Part shown: positions 33,191-44,716 of the stretch, one piece after another
How the letters are laid out: every line of letters starts with the position of its first letter
Position numbering within the stretch: position 1 is the first letter of the stretch
NCBI RefSeq assembly: GCF_022376445.1
Contig: NW_025955140.1
Location: 1 to 64,000, forward strand
From: Fomitopsis serialis
Taxonomy: Eukaryota; Basidiomycota; Agaricomycetes; Polyporales; Fomitopsidaceae
DNA: 64,000 bases
Direction: 5' to 3'
Made by a program: the position numbers and the translations under genes
The notes under the pieces: model-generated
Database searches by the model: none
What the model was told of the DNA's origin: nothing
What the model saw: only the letters and a program-made list of their open reading frames with translations

Positions 33191-34465
33191 TGCAAGACAT
33201 CAGCTCAGTTACTGATCTGGTAGGTTAGATACACTACAATGTTGCCTGTGCGCAGTTGACGTAGTCGATCCGCAGAATAGGTCATTGAGCATGTTCTCAG
33301 TCTTAACACTCACCGGCCCGCGCGGGTTGGGATCCACAACATTGTCCAGACACGAGACCTTTCCAGCACGCCAGCTTGACCACGGGGTCAGCAAACAGCG
33401 AAGCAGACCAGACTGGGTTGCTGCGCAGGTGCCGAAGAACCGTGGCCACCTCACTCTTGAGCTCGGGGAACGCATCGGTAGTGGCAGGTCTGCTGATGTG
33501 TACGCGGTGAAAGCTGTCACTGCCATCCTTCGGGATGACGGTGCTCCTTGCGCTGAAAGTCATCTCGGTTCGGAGCTCTGTGTCAAGGTAGCCCGACCGA
33601 ACCGCTGTCGCTCGCTCGCTCGGGAGGCCTGGGTTTATGAGCAGCTCGCCGAGCGCGCACTTCAAGGCGTCATTACGCCCAATTGCTATGGGTTCTTCAC
33701 CACCACATTGGCTCCCGAACAGCTACCTTTTCCCCTCTGGTCCAATGAAGACTCCGGCGTCGACGCACGCCCCCGGGACAAAGAAAATGATGATCCTACC
33801 CGCGACGATCGCCTCTGTGACGATGTCACTTACGATAGGGACGAGTGCACAGGTCCAGGTGGCAGGGAACTTTCGCCGTGGGTCGATTGGCGCCCCGACC
33901 CCGACTCACCGTGTGTATCTGTCCTCGTGATGGCTCGCGGAGGGGCAAAATACAGCGTGAATGAGGATGAATGGGATCAGTCTGTCCGGTATGTGTATTG
34001 CTTCTGCTCATTTTCTTGGATCTGATCGGCTTCCCGTAGACAAGACGTCGTGCAGATTCTCGACGATTTGTCCACCGGCTTTATTATCCATCGTGATCTC
34101 CGACCAGCCAACATCGTACGTGCTGCGGCAGACACACGGAAGTGCGACAGACACGATTGTGTGCACGAGTGGAACCTCATCGACTTTGCCTGGTCGGTTG
34201 TTGATGAACCCATCGGTCATAAGAAAAAAACGGAAGATTTCGTTCGGAAGTTGCAGCAGCGGAATTATCGCAGTTCGTATTTCTATACTGCCAGACACCC
34301 AAGGGGGTGAGCGAACGTGATGCCTGTGCATCGTGTGCGGGCGCGCTCCGTGTTTGAGCCCAATAGGTATGTTCTATCTATCGAACATATTGTGCCAGTC
34401 GCTGATTTTCGCTCTTCGACTAAAATTTACCCCTCGACAGTGCACGTAAAAGGGGACTATACAGT
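33190..34465 (+). repeat. inverted duplication arm (partner 25370-26660)
   Basis: Similarity to the segment holding copy B extends past the CDS on both sides: upstream through GATCTGGTAGGTTAGATACA, downstream through a TATGTTCTATC...CGAACATAT word. The arms are about 1.28 kb, in opposite orientation, about 6.5 kb apart, and look over 90% identical by eye. Confidence 0.7.
33291..34310 (+). CDS. kinase-like family copy E (intact)
   Basis: Exons 33291-33988 and 34040-34310 (intron 51 nt) give 322 aa. Residue map: Gly loop 62-71, Lys99, helix-C Glu112, Asp-rich insert about 152-189, hinge-like VSVLVMARGG 209-218, HRD 250-252, Asn257, DFA 281-283, end at 322. The catalytic Lys/Glu/Asp/Asn set is complete. 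About 40 residues follow DFA, too few for helices F to I of a canonical kinase. It is the only intact copy on the + strand and mirrors copy B. Confidence 0.75.
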
Positions 34466-35096
34466 CCACCCTTCAGGATGACTTCGGCATCTGTACTGGT
34501 ATACCACATCTAACGGTTGCGCTTCTCGCCAGCGCAGAGGGTCAAGACATCCAGGTCCACAAGTATATTGTCCTTTCGCACATGGCTCTGTACGTCATGT
34601 CGCTCAACATGAATTGCTCCAGTAGGACTCTGCAGTTCAAGATCGTCGACGTTGGCACGAACAGATTTTACAGACTTGCATATACCCGTGAGCATGAAGG
34701 AAGCACGCGCTTCAGCTGTACTGAGGTATCAAGTCGCTCATGCACAAGGGACGATGCTAATACAACCTAGACGTGTGTTGGCGCTCTTGAGAATTTCACA
34801 AGCCACACGCCCCAGACGCGAAGCTCGCACACAATCATGTATGTATGTGCGCAATGTTGAGATTGATACTTTGGATAGTAATGTACAGATTAAGTACTTG
34901 TGCAGGCAATGTACAATTGCAACTTCTTGATAGCGATGCATGGTTAAAGCGGCTGGACAGGGACGGTCAGTAAGTAGCAACAGTGTAGAAACATTTTAAC
35001 TCACGGGCGCGACGGGGACAGGAGCCATTTGGTTGGGGCTTCACGCCAATTGCAGGTCAGAGATAATGCACTGTGCCTCTGTGATTGTACCCACAA
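34466..35096. other. intergenic, nothing recognised
   Basis: No coding sequence of known type. Short open pieces only. Confidence 0.4.
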
Positions 35097-35777
35097 TCAA
35101 TTCCGGTAGTCGAATAGAAACAGGGCGAACATACCAAACTGAGATGCCAGTGTATTGGCAATGCCGCCACCTTGTTCGGAGACAGGGCGGCCGGAGATGG
35201 ACGGAACATTAGCCTCGTCATAAGTTAGCTCTCGTGATGACCCGACTATATGTGCGCGACGTTCGTCGACAACATGCTCCGAGTCCCTCTTCGGCAACAC
35301 GACACTTTCGCCGGCGCAAGGGTCGATATCCTGTTCGTCCTCGTCCTGGGCCTCACCATTTTCTTCAGATTCGTAGTCGTGCTCGTCTTCGTCTTCGTCC
35401 ACAGAGACGTAGTCGACGAGGTCGTCATCCTCGCCCTCGTACGTGCCAGACCACCGCTCTCCTTCCCACGGCGTGTAAGTGCAATCCTCGGCGCGGTACC
35501 ACTCGGGCTTGTCCTCAATCGGCATGCATTCTGCGAGCTTGAACCATCGCTCGACCGGAACCATCCTTGACTTCAGTACGCGTTTCGGGGGATGCTTCCT
35601 AAACCTCTCGTCGACGTAGGCACCGTACACGAGTTGGCTCTCTCCTTTCACCCAGCAGCTTCGTACATGCTTCCATCGTGCATCGGCCGCGATCTGTCTG
35701 GCTGCAGCGACGAAGTAGTCGCCTTCACGCGGGTTCGGGTAACGGACGAGATTGCATTCCTTTCCTATCCGAATGGC
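35097..35777 (-). CDS. 3' exon of an uncharacterised Agaricomycete protein
   Basis: The open frame runs from a probable acceptor at 35777 to the stop at 35097, 226 codons. It reads 'GDYFVAAARQIAADARWKHVRS', 'VYGAYVDERFRKHPPKRVLK', 'MVPVERWFKLAECMPIEDKP', 'EWYRAEDCTYTPWEGERW', then a very acidic stretch (DEDEDEHDYESEEN) and a short C-terminus. It resembles a hypothetical protein family I have seen in Agaricomycetes; function is unknown. The 5' exons upstream (35780-36200) could not be assigned, so the start is unknown. The internal Met at 35651 is probably not the true start, because coding continues upstream of it. Confidence 0.55.
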   Translation of the reverse strand, partial: AIRIGKECNLVRYPNPREGDYFVAAARQIAADARWKHVRSCWVKGESQLVYGAYVDERFRKHPPKRVLKSRMVPVERWFKLAECMPIEDKPEWYRAEDCTYTPWEGERWSGTYEGEDDDLVDYVSVDEDEDEHDYESEENGEAQDEDEQDIDPCAGESVVLPKRDSEHVVDERRAHIVGSSRELTYDEANVPSISGRPVSEQGGGIANTLASQFGMFALFLFDYRN

Positions 35778-36435
35778 CTATATTGAGTCGAGAGGCCAGC
35801 CAAACACCCAAGGCATTGCTGTGTTGCGTGTGATCGGGCGAGACGTGTCTCGAGGGATGGGACTAAGGTTGATCGTTGCGGTTGGGGAGGTCCCTCCGAG
35901 TCGCGTCCCCATTGCGCGGTCACGTGCACGGACGGTAATATGTAGTGGGATGTCGACGCAGTGGATACACCGCGTTGCCCTTAAGATATAACTTAGAAAT
36001 ATAGGATACACTGTCTCAGCTCCGGTCGGCACGGAAGAACTTGACTCCCTGGGACATCGCCAGACCTCATTGATCTCCCATAGGCCGACCAAGTTAAGTA
36101 ATGCGACATCTTTGACGTGGAGTAGAATGGTCGTCTGAAGCAGACCTCCTGGTGATACGCCCGCGCACTGCTCCGCAAGCATCGGTCCCAGCGTCCCATA
36201 CGCGATGAACGTTCACCTCCGGGAATGTCTGCTGCGTACCTCTGAGCTTAAGACGCGCGCCGCTCGGGACGTCCGGCGGGATTTGTGGCACCTCTGGTGG
36301 GAATGCCGTGCTGGTGTACTGTGGGGGTGGACAGCTTCGCGGAGAGAGTGTAGCACAGAGCGGGAAAGATGTCTGTGAACGGTGATGGGGGAGAAAGGAA
36401 TGCCAGTAGGTAGCGGTCTGCAGCTTGCGATGTAG

Positions 36436-37452
36436 TTAGCAGAGATCGTCGCTACCAAGGCGAAAGTACGGATTGTCGTAGTTGAATCTATGCAGCTTCT
36501 TGATAACGTCTCCCTTGACATCGTTCCCGTCATGCTCGTCGACGCTCGACCAGCCAAAGTCGATGATATTCCACTTATGCACGCGCGTGTGCGTCGGACA
36601 TTTCTGCGTGGCCGCCGGAGCGCGTATGAGATTGGCTGGTCGAAGATCTTGGTGCATGATGTACGCAGAAGACAAGTCATCGAGAATCTGGTTTACTTCC
36701 GCCCTGAGAGGTTCGGGTCAGCCAAGCAGGATAAATTCATGAAAACGCGATGCGCACTCGGTTCTCGGGTCAAAGTCATCTTCATCGAGGGTGTATTTCC
36801 GCCCTCCGAGTGCCATCACGAGTACGGCCAGGAGCGGCGCTTCAGGGTCGGGACGCCAATCGCACCACGAGGAGAGCTCCCTTCCGCCGGGAGGAGAGTC
36901 GTCGCATCCACGCATGTCGTCACGCAAGGGGTCGTCGCGACTAGTATCGTCGGATCTCCGGCGTTCAGAAGACGCGTCGAGGATATCATCTTGACACGCA
37001 AAGGGGGCGAGGGACAGCATTTAGTGAGGCAGGCCCGCGGTGAAGCAGCCGTAGCATCGCGGAGTGATCACGCCCTGGAATGTACCCTCGGGGAGCCGTT
37101 CGTAGATCCATGCCTCTCGTGCCAGTGTACGACAACGGTTCGGTCGTGCGATCTTGACACAGAGCTCCTGTTTGAGCAGTTTCGCACTGGAACCGCGGGT
37201 TTTCTCGGGCCCGGCGGTAACAACCTCGGCTGCATAGACAACCGCACCTCTGCCACCGCCAATGCGTTCCTTCAACTTCCCTGAGCTGAAGAGATGACCC
37301 CCGTTCTTCGGCACCTCTGCAGCACACCAATCTGGTCTGTTCAGAATCTTGTTGGAGTAGAAGTCGGACTGAGGGGCTGGGAAAGCCTCCTCTCTAGAGA
37401 GGGCTACGGCGTCCGGGATGTGTGTCCCTGTGAGGGTTAAAGTCGAGAACAT
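36436..37452 (-). pseudogene. kinase-like family copy F (premature stop)
   Basis: MFSTLTLTGTHIP, KERIGGGRGAVVYAAEVV, LCVKIARPNRCRTLARE and 'GVITPRCYGCFTAGL' are followed in frame by TAA (37021-37023), then 'RELSSWCDWRPDPEAPLL', IMHQDLRPANLIRA and IIDFGWSSVDE. Two differences from the other copies stand out: HQD in place of HRD, and a full DFG in place of DFA. The region around the stop also lacks the usual APEQLPFPLW block, so more than one change has occurred. Confidence 0.65.
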
Positions 37453-38299
37453 GGACAACGAATCGGACTCGTTCTGCAGGTCGACCTCAGTCCGTCAGCC
37501 ACAGATCAAGCATGAGGTAGCTTCGGAATTTACCAGCTTCTTGGTCGCTCTCTTGTTATTCATCTAGCTTATATGGAGTGGGTCAGGAACTTGGGATGTG
37601 CGATGCTACGGCAGCGCACTGGCTACCATAGCGGTTAAACTGAGGTCCGAGTCCAGGGCTTGCTTCTGAGTATCAGATAAGTTGCAGATAAGATTAGATG
37701 GACGCTGGACTACTCAATCGCTCAGAGTCAAGCGCCCATCAGGTTGAGCTCCTCGACGTGAATGCATCCGCGGATATTCAAAGCTGGGCTTCCTCCGACT
37801 TTTACGACTCAAAGAATAGTACAGATAAATAAACACTGAGCTGAGCAGCGAATCTGTGGCAAAGAAGCGTGGACGAAGAGGCTGTCGAGGTTAACGTCGA
37901 ATGACCCAGTCACCGGAAGGGAAACTTGGAAGCTCACTAGACTGAGTATTATTCCTCCTCGCCCCTCAGCATCCTAAATCAACCGAAGTCAGTTAATCGC
38001 GGCCCGGTCTTGAACAGGTCTCTCGTGATAGCGAAACGCGATAATACCTCCTATGAGCGTTCGCAACACTGAAGCTCGCCCAAGTCGGGAAGATGATAAA
38101 ATGTGAGCCTTTGGTGATCATCGTCTCGCGTAATTTGCACGGTTTTGACCGTGGCTGGACTATATGAAAATACGTCATGCTGTATGGTTTCGTGAACACT
38201 GTCACCCACACAAACAATAACGTAGATCTGAAGGAGGTAAAGAACTGTCCAGGACATATAAGCACAACTACTCAATGCATCCCGGATAGAGGAGCCTCT
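37453..38299. other. intergenic, nothing recognised
   Basis: No open frame of convincing length and no repeat recognised. Confidence 0.4.
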
Positions 38300-38480
38300 T
38301 CAGGTTCCCGACGTCTGTATCTGTACGGGGATACCCTCGTAAGTACCTAATCGAGAATGCAACTCAGCTTCAAGTCGGATGAGTTCAACAGAACCTACCG
38401 GGTCCGGGCCAGCTTGTAGTCGACTGAGAAGCAATACATGATGGAGTGCAGTTGCATTATACCCCAGCCTAAACCGAGCG
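38300..38480 (-). pseudogene. possible N-lobe remnant of another kinase-like gene
   Basis: The minus-strand frame continues past the stop of copy G and reads 'VELIRLEAELHSRLGTYEGI' then PVQIQTSGT. This resembles the helix-C region (E..LY..L...QG..IP) of APH-like kinases. No flanking domain was found. Confidence 0.3.
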
Positions 38481-39460
38481 TCAACCAGTGGGCTCCAGCC
38501 CACGGGATGCGCCTCTCTGTATGTCGTCTAGATACTCATAATTTGTGTTTTCATTCCGAGGGTCATCAGCGATCGACCAAGCAAAGTCAGCCAGGTTCCA
38601 CTTATGCACTCGGCACATCTTCGTGTCTGCCAGCGCACGTATGATGTTGGCCGGCCGGAGATCATTATGGATAATGAACCCAGAGGTCAAGTCGTCGAGA
38701 ACCCTCAGGACATCTTTCCTGTACGAGATCCGTGTAAGGGTGATTTGGATTTGGGACATCACGACACGTACCGATTGTCTGTGTCCCAATCATCCTCGTT
38801 CATGTTATACTTTTGCCCTCCATGGGCCATCAGGAGAACAGATAGGAGTGGCTCGTCTGGGTCGGGACGCCAGTCGATCCATGGCGAGAGCTCCCTGGTT
38901 CCTGGAGCATCGTTAGCACATTCGTCCGTATCATCATCGAACAATGTGTCGTCGCGAATGGGGTCATCAGACGCTCTGCGCCTAAGCAACGCGTCGAGGT
39001 CGTAGTCATCGTTCGACCAGAGAGGAAAGGGCAAGTGTTCGGAAGCTAGGTCGATGGTGAGAGACACGTAGCAACGCGGAGCGATCACGCCTTGCAGTCT
39101 TCCCTCAGTGAGGTGATCGTACATCCAAGCCTCCCGAGCAAGTGTGCGACAGTGGTTCGGTCGCGCCACCTTCACACAGAGATCAAGAGTATACGGATCT
39201 TTTGACCATGGGGCACCCTGTTCCCCAGGCGTGGCTGCGACCCTTCGCTGCGTAGACTACAGCAGATCTGCCTCCGCCAACACGTTCCCCGAGTTCGATG
39301 GAAAGGTGGCCACAATTGTCCGGAATGTCTTCAGCGGGCCAGTCCAGTCTATTTCGAAACTTGCTGCGATTGAAGTCGAATTGACGAGCTGGGAACGCCT
39401 AACGCCTGGGGAGCGTGATGGCGCACGGGACGTGTGGCCCTGTAACGGTCAAGGACGAGA
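38481..39460 (-). pseudogene. kinase-like family copy G (start lost, stop, frameshift)
   Basis: The start codon position of the family reads ACG. A TAG interrupts the RRxTFPA block. Frame shifts after VVYAAK before the LCVKVARPNHCRTLARE block. The C-terminal half is open: 'RELSPWIDWRPDPDEPLLSV', IIHNDLRPANIIRA (HND in place of HRD), NLADFAWSIADDP. Three independent lesions make this a firm pseudogene. Confidence 0.75.
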
Positions 39461-40647
39461 ACGTGCTCAATGACTTGTTCTGCGGAACAATTGCGTCAGC
39501 TACTGGCCGGACGTATCATTGCAGCATCTGACTTTACTACTTTCATCCACACATTATCATCGGCGATAACCTCAGTCATCCTAGAACGAGCCAGCCAATA
39601 GAGCCAACGACTCGGACACGCAAGCAAACCAGATTGACACGGGCGCGCGCAGACACTAGTTCAGGCCCTGCAGTTGAGCCCAGGACCACGGCATAGGCGA
39701 GTCTATCAAACACGCACGTAGAGAGACATAGAGTTCATAGCTTTGGGTGAGAGTAGGTAAAGAGTAGGTGAGAAGATGCAGGCGCACCTTGAAAGCGCGC
39801 CTTCTCGCTTGTCGGAATCCGAAACGAACGCAACATGTACTGTATACTTACGTCGGTTACTGTAGTATGTGCTTAGCACGAATGTAACATATGCACTGTT
39901 TCTGGGTCTCGACGTCGGACTAGGCCCAGCTTGATACAGACGAATCACGTATCGGCCGTATAGTTCAAGTTCATGTAGTTCCGAGTCGTGCATGCTGTAC
40001 TAGTAGTCTGTAGCTGCTCGGAACCTCGTACAGGGTAGAGAGTGCCTGAGAGTGCATCAGGAGGGCACCATGATCGTTGACATACTCAGGCACGTCAAAT
40101 GTAACATCGTAGGAGACGAACGCGGACCAAAGTACTAGCCTTGTGAATACGAAAGCGACGTACCACACTATTACATCAGTGGTCGGGCAAATGGTGAAGT
40201 TGCAAGAATCCTCTCGGCCGGGTAGAGAGTATGCCGCCGACGCCCTACCACCGAAGCATAGTTTGATGATACACTTACGATAGGGTAGGGTTGCATGCCA
40301 GCGGCCGCAGACATACGAGATCCGGCAAGGCTTCGGATAATGGGCTATCATCGAATGCACTAGGATGTGGCACAACTTCTAGATGCATCAGCGGCAGACG
40401 GACGACAGACAGACCTGCCTTACCACTCGACAGCATCCTACCAGCCGGGACCCTGAATCGATACCGCACAAGGGCAATCTATGCAGGACTATCGTCACTG
40501 ATACATTTTTAGCCGTTCAATGGACTCAATACAGTCCGGAACATCAAATTGACAAAGGAATTACAGGCCTTTTGACATCTGCAACGACGCTGCAGATTAC
40601 ACAGCACCCGAGCACTTCGCCACAGACCGACGATCTGAACCAACCTC
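39461..40647. other. intergenic, nothing recognised
   Basis: Sequence 3' of the splicing-factor gene. Only short shadow frames. Confidence 0.4.
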
Positions 40648-42301
40648 CTAACCCATATACGACTGTTGTTGCGGCATGCCCGGTGGTGGTGGAGGCATCA
40701 TAGGCGCCATACCTTGTGGCATGAACCCTGGCGGAGGTGGTGGCATCCCTTGAGGCACGAACCCTGGCGGAGGCGGTGGTGGCATACCCGGCATGCCCAT
40801 ACCCATCGGCATACCCTGCGGCGGGGGCATGCCCATCGACATTCCGCCAGGTACCATCGTCTGCTGAGGAGCGAACCCAGGTGGCGGGGGTGGGGCAGGT
40901 GCCGCGGCGAGTGCGCCAGCGAACTGGCCTTGGTACGGACCCTGCGGATAGCCAGGCATAGGAGGATGGGCGCCAAATGCGCCCATAGCAGTCATAGGAG
41001 CAGGCGGTGGACGCGCGGCGACGGGGAGGGCGTTGTTCTTGCGTGCTTGCGCAGCGAGGAGTCGCTCGGCGGGCGTACCGTGGCGCTCGCCTTTGCCATC
41101 TTTTTTGAAGGCATATTGGACTGTGATGGCTTTGTTCATGAGGAATTGTCCGTTCATAGACTCGACTGCCGCGTCGGATGACTCAAAGTCGGTGAAGGAG
41201 ACGAAACCGTAGCCTTTCGACTTTCCGCTGCTCGGATCGCGCGCAATCTGTGTGGGAAGGGAGATGAAACATGAGGGAATTGGAGGACCCGAAGGAGTGG
41301 CACGTGAGACGGGCGTACCTTTGCTGTTGTAGCCATTACGCCGAAAGCGCTGAACGTGTCGTAGAGTAACCGCTCGTCGACATTCTCGTCCAGGTTTCCG
41401 ATGAAGAGGTTTGCGCCTACGTCAAGCTGCTTCTTGTCCGAGGACGCCTGAGTGGGAATAGCAGAGCGTCAGGTGAGAACGAACCTTCTTCATTCGAGGA
41501 GGTATAGCACGGAATGAGGGCGCGAGGCGATAATGAGGCAGAACGTGCGCTTCCCACATGACGGGTGTTCTGAACACGATGAACGGCATGAAGTGTTTGA
41601 CTTCGGATAGGATGGTGCTGAGGCCTAATAAGCAATATAGCATCACTGAGACATGCTCAGCACATAGCGACCGTGTCGCCCAACGCATTCAACAATTCAC
41701 CACGCTCCATGAGCACAGTTCTGAAGATTGTGCAAGGCGACAGGACGATGCAGCCGCTCCACCAACAAGTTCGAGCACAGCAGCGCATGGCAGACATTGT
41801 CGGCATCCACACTGCATGTGATGTCCAAACCGCCTCACTGAAAACGTCAGACGGCACCAGTCATCGCCCCCAGCATCGCGCCCATTCCGAGCATACTTTG
41901 ACAAACGATACGATGACACACCTTGTTAACCCGTATTGGCTTTCCCCACAGCTTGATTTGATTCATAATCTTACAAGCGTATTCCGCATCCTCCTCGGTC
42001 AAGAACTCACAGAAACCGTATCCCTGATGCGTCATAGATATCCGGTCCTTCGGAAGGTGCACGTTCACTGAGAGCGTGACGCATGTCAGACTAAACGAGG
42101 CGCATATAGGGACACGGACGAGTGCTTACCGACTGGACCCGCTTGCAACATGAGTTCCCAGACAAGCGCGTCTGAACACCGCTCATCCAGGTTCCCCTAC
42201 GCGTGGCCCTGTAGTCAGCGCTGTATCGAGAAACACGAGTATAACATGCGCACAAGGTATACGGTTGCTTCTTGATTCCTGTCGTCCTGCGGCCGAGACA
42301 T
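40648..42301 (-). CDS. hsh49: splicing factor 3b subunit 4 (two RRMs, Pro-rich tail)
   Basis: Exons 42254-42301, 42130-42196, 41922-42067, 41319-41447 and 40648-41247 give 329 aa; all introns are GT-AG. RRM1 shows [18 protein letters not shown] and [23 protein letters not shown]2 shows [20 protein letters not shown] and [20 protein letters not shown]. These are followed by [20 protein letters not shown] and a Pro/Gly/Met-rich tail. This is the SF3B4 (yeast Hsh49) subunit of the U2 snRNP SF3b complex, which contacts pre-mRNA near the branch site. Intron 3 (41448-41921) is 474 nt, far longer than the other introns here (57-71 nt in this gene), yet no exon appears to be missing. Confidence 0.95.
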
Positions 42302-42624
42302 GGTGGTAGCGGTTCAATGAAAAGAGCGCCTATTTACAGACGCCGTCTTCCCGTAGCGGCGCTACCATAAAAGGCGGGTCCGCCACTGGCAGGAGGAGGC
42401 GCTCTTATTCAATTCTCCGTGCATGGTTGATGAGACAACTCTGATTTCTCCATTGAACATTGTTACTGCGAGAGTAGGCTGGTGCGTTGGCTAAGCCGCG
42501 TGTCGACTGTTATCTTGCGCAATAGTTGACAGCGTTGGTTTCTTCACGGCAATGGTGAGCTACGATCCCACAGTACGTTGAACACGGGATTGACGGAGTG
42601 GACTTGCAGAACGAACAGCTATAC

Positions 42625-43560
42625 ATGTTCTCAAATTTGAACTGTGCATCGCGGACTTGATGACTGATGACTCTGTCCAGACATGAAACCTTTTCCGGTA
42701 CGCCAGCCTGACCATGGCCGTGACAGGCTACGAAACCGACAGCCTCGGTAATGCACAAGTGCTGAAGAACCGTGCCAGGGGGACGCGTCGGTCATTGGCG
42801 GCAGGTCTGCTGGTGCTTACGCAGCGAATGTCGTGCTATGCACTGCGCATGGAGAAGATAGTGTCCCTGGGCCTGAAGACTCCTGCCAAGTTGGAGCTCT
42901 GCGTCAAGGTAGCCCAACCGAACTGGTGTTGCTCGCTTGACCCGGACGCCTGCATCTACAAAAGCTCGGTGCGTGAGCGGCATCACGCAGCACTACTACG
43001 GGTTCTTCGACGCTCGCTGAATTGGCTTCCGAACAGCTTGCTCTTCGTCTCTGCAGCTGGTTGAACGATGACTCTTACATCGGTGCACACCCGGCAAACC
43101 GGAAGTCCGGTGATCCAACCTGCAACAATCGCCTTTTTGACAATGTCGTCTACGATGAGAATGAGAACGCAGGGTAGATTGGCCCTTCAACACCGTCGCA
43201 CCACTCCCATCGGTTCTCGTAGGTTCTCGTGTTAGCTTGCGGTGGACTGAAATATAGCTTGAGTGAGGATTATTGGGATGTGCCTACCCAGTACGCATCA
43301 TAGCCCTCCCCATCTGTCTAGCTCAAAACCGCTTTCGGTACTTAGACGAGATGTCCTGCAGATCCTCGATGATTTGTCCGCCAGGTATATTGTCCGGCGT
43401 GACCTTCGCCCTGCCAACACCGTACCGCCTCGGCAGACACGCGAGAATGCCTTAGACACCAGTGCGTGCACGAGTGGAACTCCATCGACTTTGCCTGGTC
43501 GATCAGTCAAACCAAGGAAATGGAAGACTGAAGCGTTCGCGAGCACATGCGTACTTCTAA
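42625..43560 (+). pseudogene. kinase-like family copy H (decayed)
   Basis: A + strand relic. It starts with MFSNLNCAS, which soon stops. LCVKVAQPNWCCSLDPDA follows in one frame, and a second-exon part reads 'RRDVLQILDDLSARYIVRRD' with LRPANT before the frame shifts. HRD reads RRD. Multiple stops and frameshifts are present. It is the outermost recognised member of the cluster. Confidence 0.65.
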
Positions 43561-43649
43561 ACTGCTGGACACCCAGTGGGAAACCAGTGCGTTATTTTAT
43601 GTGTGAATCCTTCTGGTCCCTACAACGTCTGTATCTTCCACTTTCGAGC

Positions 43650-44140
43650 AATCAATAAGTACTGGCTTGCTGATCGTTCGCCTTGTTGCCTATTAGTACG
43701 TTGAACGTTGACGTTGAGTACTGAGTACCTGAGTCATGACTCCGATGTATTAGGCTGTAAGTTAGGTATGATGTTACCTTGCGACTAGCAAGGTCTCTTC
43801 GGGGGTCTGAATTCGTCGTGGGAAATTTCCGGTTTTTTTGGCCTTGTTTGTTCCACCTCCAAACCCGGACAGACAGCGCTTAGCCATGCTACTGCCCTCA
43901 GGCTGAGGCTCCCCATACCGAACTGTCGACGAAAAAAGGTGTACATGAGCTCTTTACTGCCCTATGAAGACGTAGACCATCGCGTAGACCATCGCGGGAG
44001 CCATTGGTCTAGTACCAGAGGAATAAGGTCTGCGTGAGCAGTGAGTAACCTTACATGAGTGCGACTCTCGCGATGGCCTAATATTAGCAACATAATACAC
44101 TATTTTCATGCACAACGAACGCTGAACGCTACGCGAACAG
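43650..44140. other. intergenic, nothing recognised
   Basis: AT-rich spacer between relic H and the coding-like fragment at 44141. Confidence 0.4.
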
Positions 44141-44414
44141 ATGTCCGCAACCACTGCAACACCGCCGCAGGCCCCTATCCCAGTAGAGCAAGAGACACGA
44201 CCATGGCCCTACGACACGGCGCGCTCAACTGGGACCTCATGCACGCGGCTTCTCGCCGCCATCCTCGCCACAGGCACGCTCACCACGGTTGCCAGCGGGC
44301 CCGGCTCGAACTTCCGCGGCGTCGAGGAGCACATCTGCGGCGTCGAGAGGTGGCTGGACACGGAGGACCGCACGCTCAAGAGCCTCGTGTTCTGGGTGTA
44401 CCCCATCAGGAAAT
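44141..44414 (+). pseudogene. 5' fragment of an unknown gene at the edge of the TIR element
   Basis: An open frame starting MSATTATPPQAPIPVEQ and running through 'GVEERWLDTEDRTLKSLVF'-like sequence to WVYP, where sequence changes abruptly into the TCAGA-rich element end. The frame at 48485-48676 beyond the other end of the element may be its continuation. No family was recognised. Confidence 0.35.
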
Positions 44415-44716
44415 CATGCAATCTGTCTGACGGCGCCATCAGGGGCTTCAGAAGCATTCAGATTGCTTCAGATTGCTTCAGATCAGCTCATACAGTCAGC
44501 CCTCATGACCTCGATCTTTTTTGAGATTTCTTCGTCAGACAGAATCATCAGACATCCTCAGAGCAGTCAGACTCTCTGTCAGACTCTCAGAGACACCAGA
44601 ATTCATACATTTACCACCCAATATTTTTATTGTACTCTGTATGACGGAATGCTCCAATGTCGCGATCAATCATTATCCATGCTAGCAGTATATACACCAC
44701 AGTACAATCGCACTAG

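Noticed and set aside
40666..41181. His/Arg/Trp-rich + strand frame
   Set aside because: Shadow of the Pro/Gly/Met-rich SF3B4 tail on the opposite strand.
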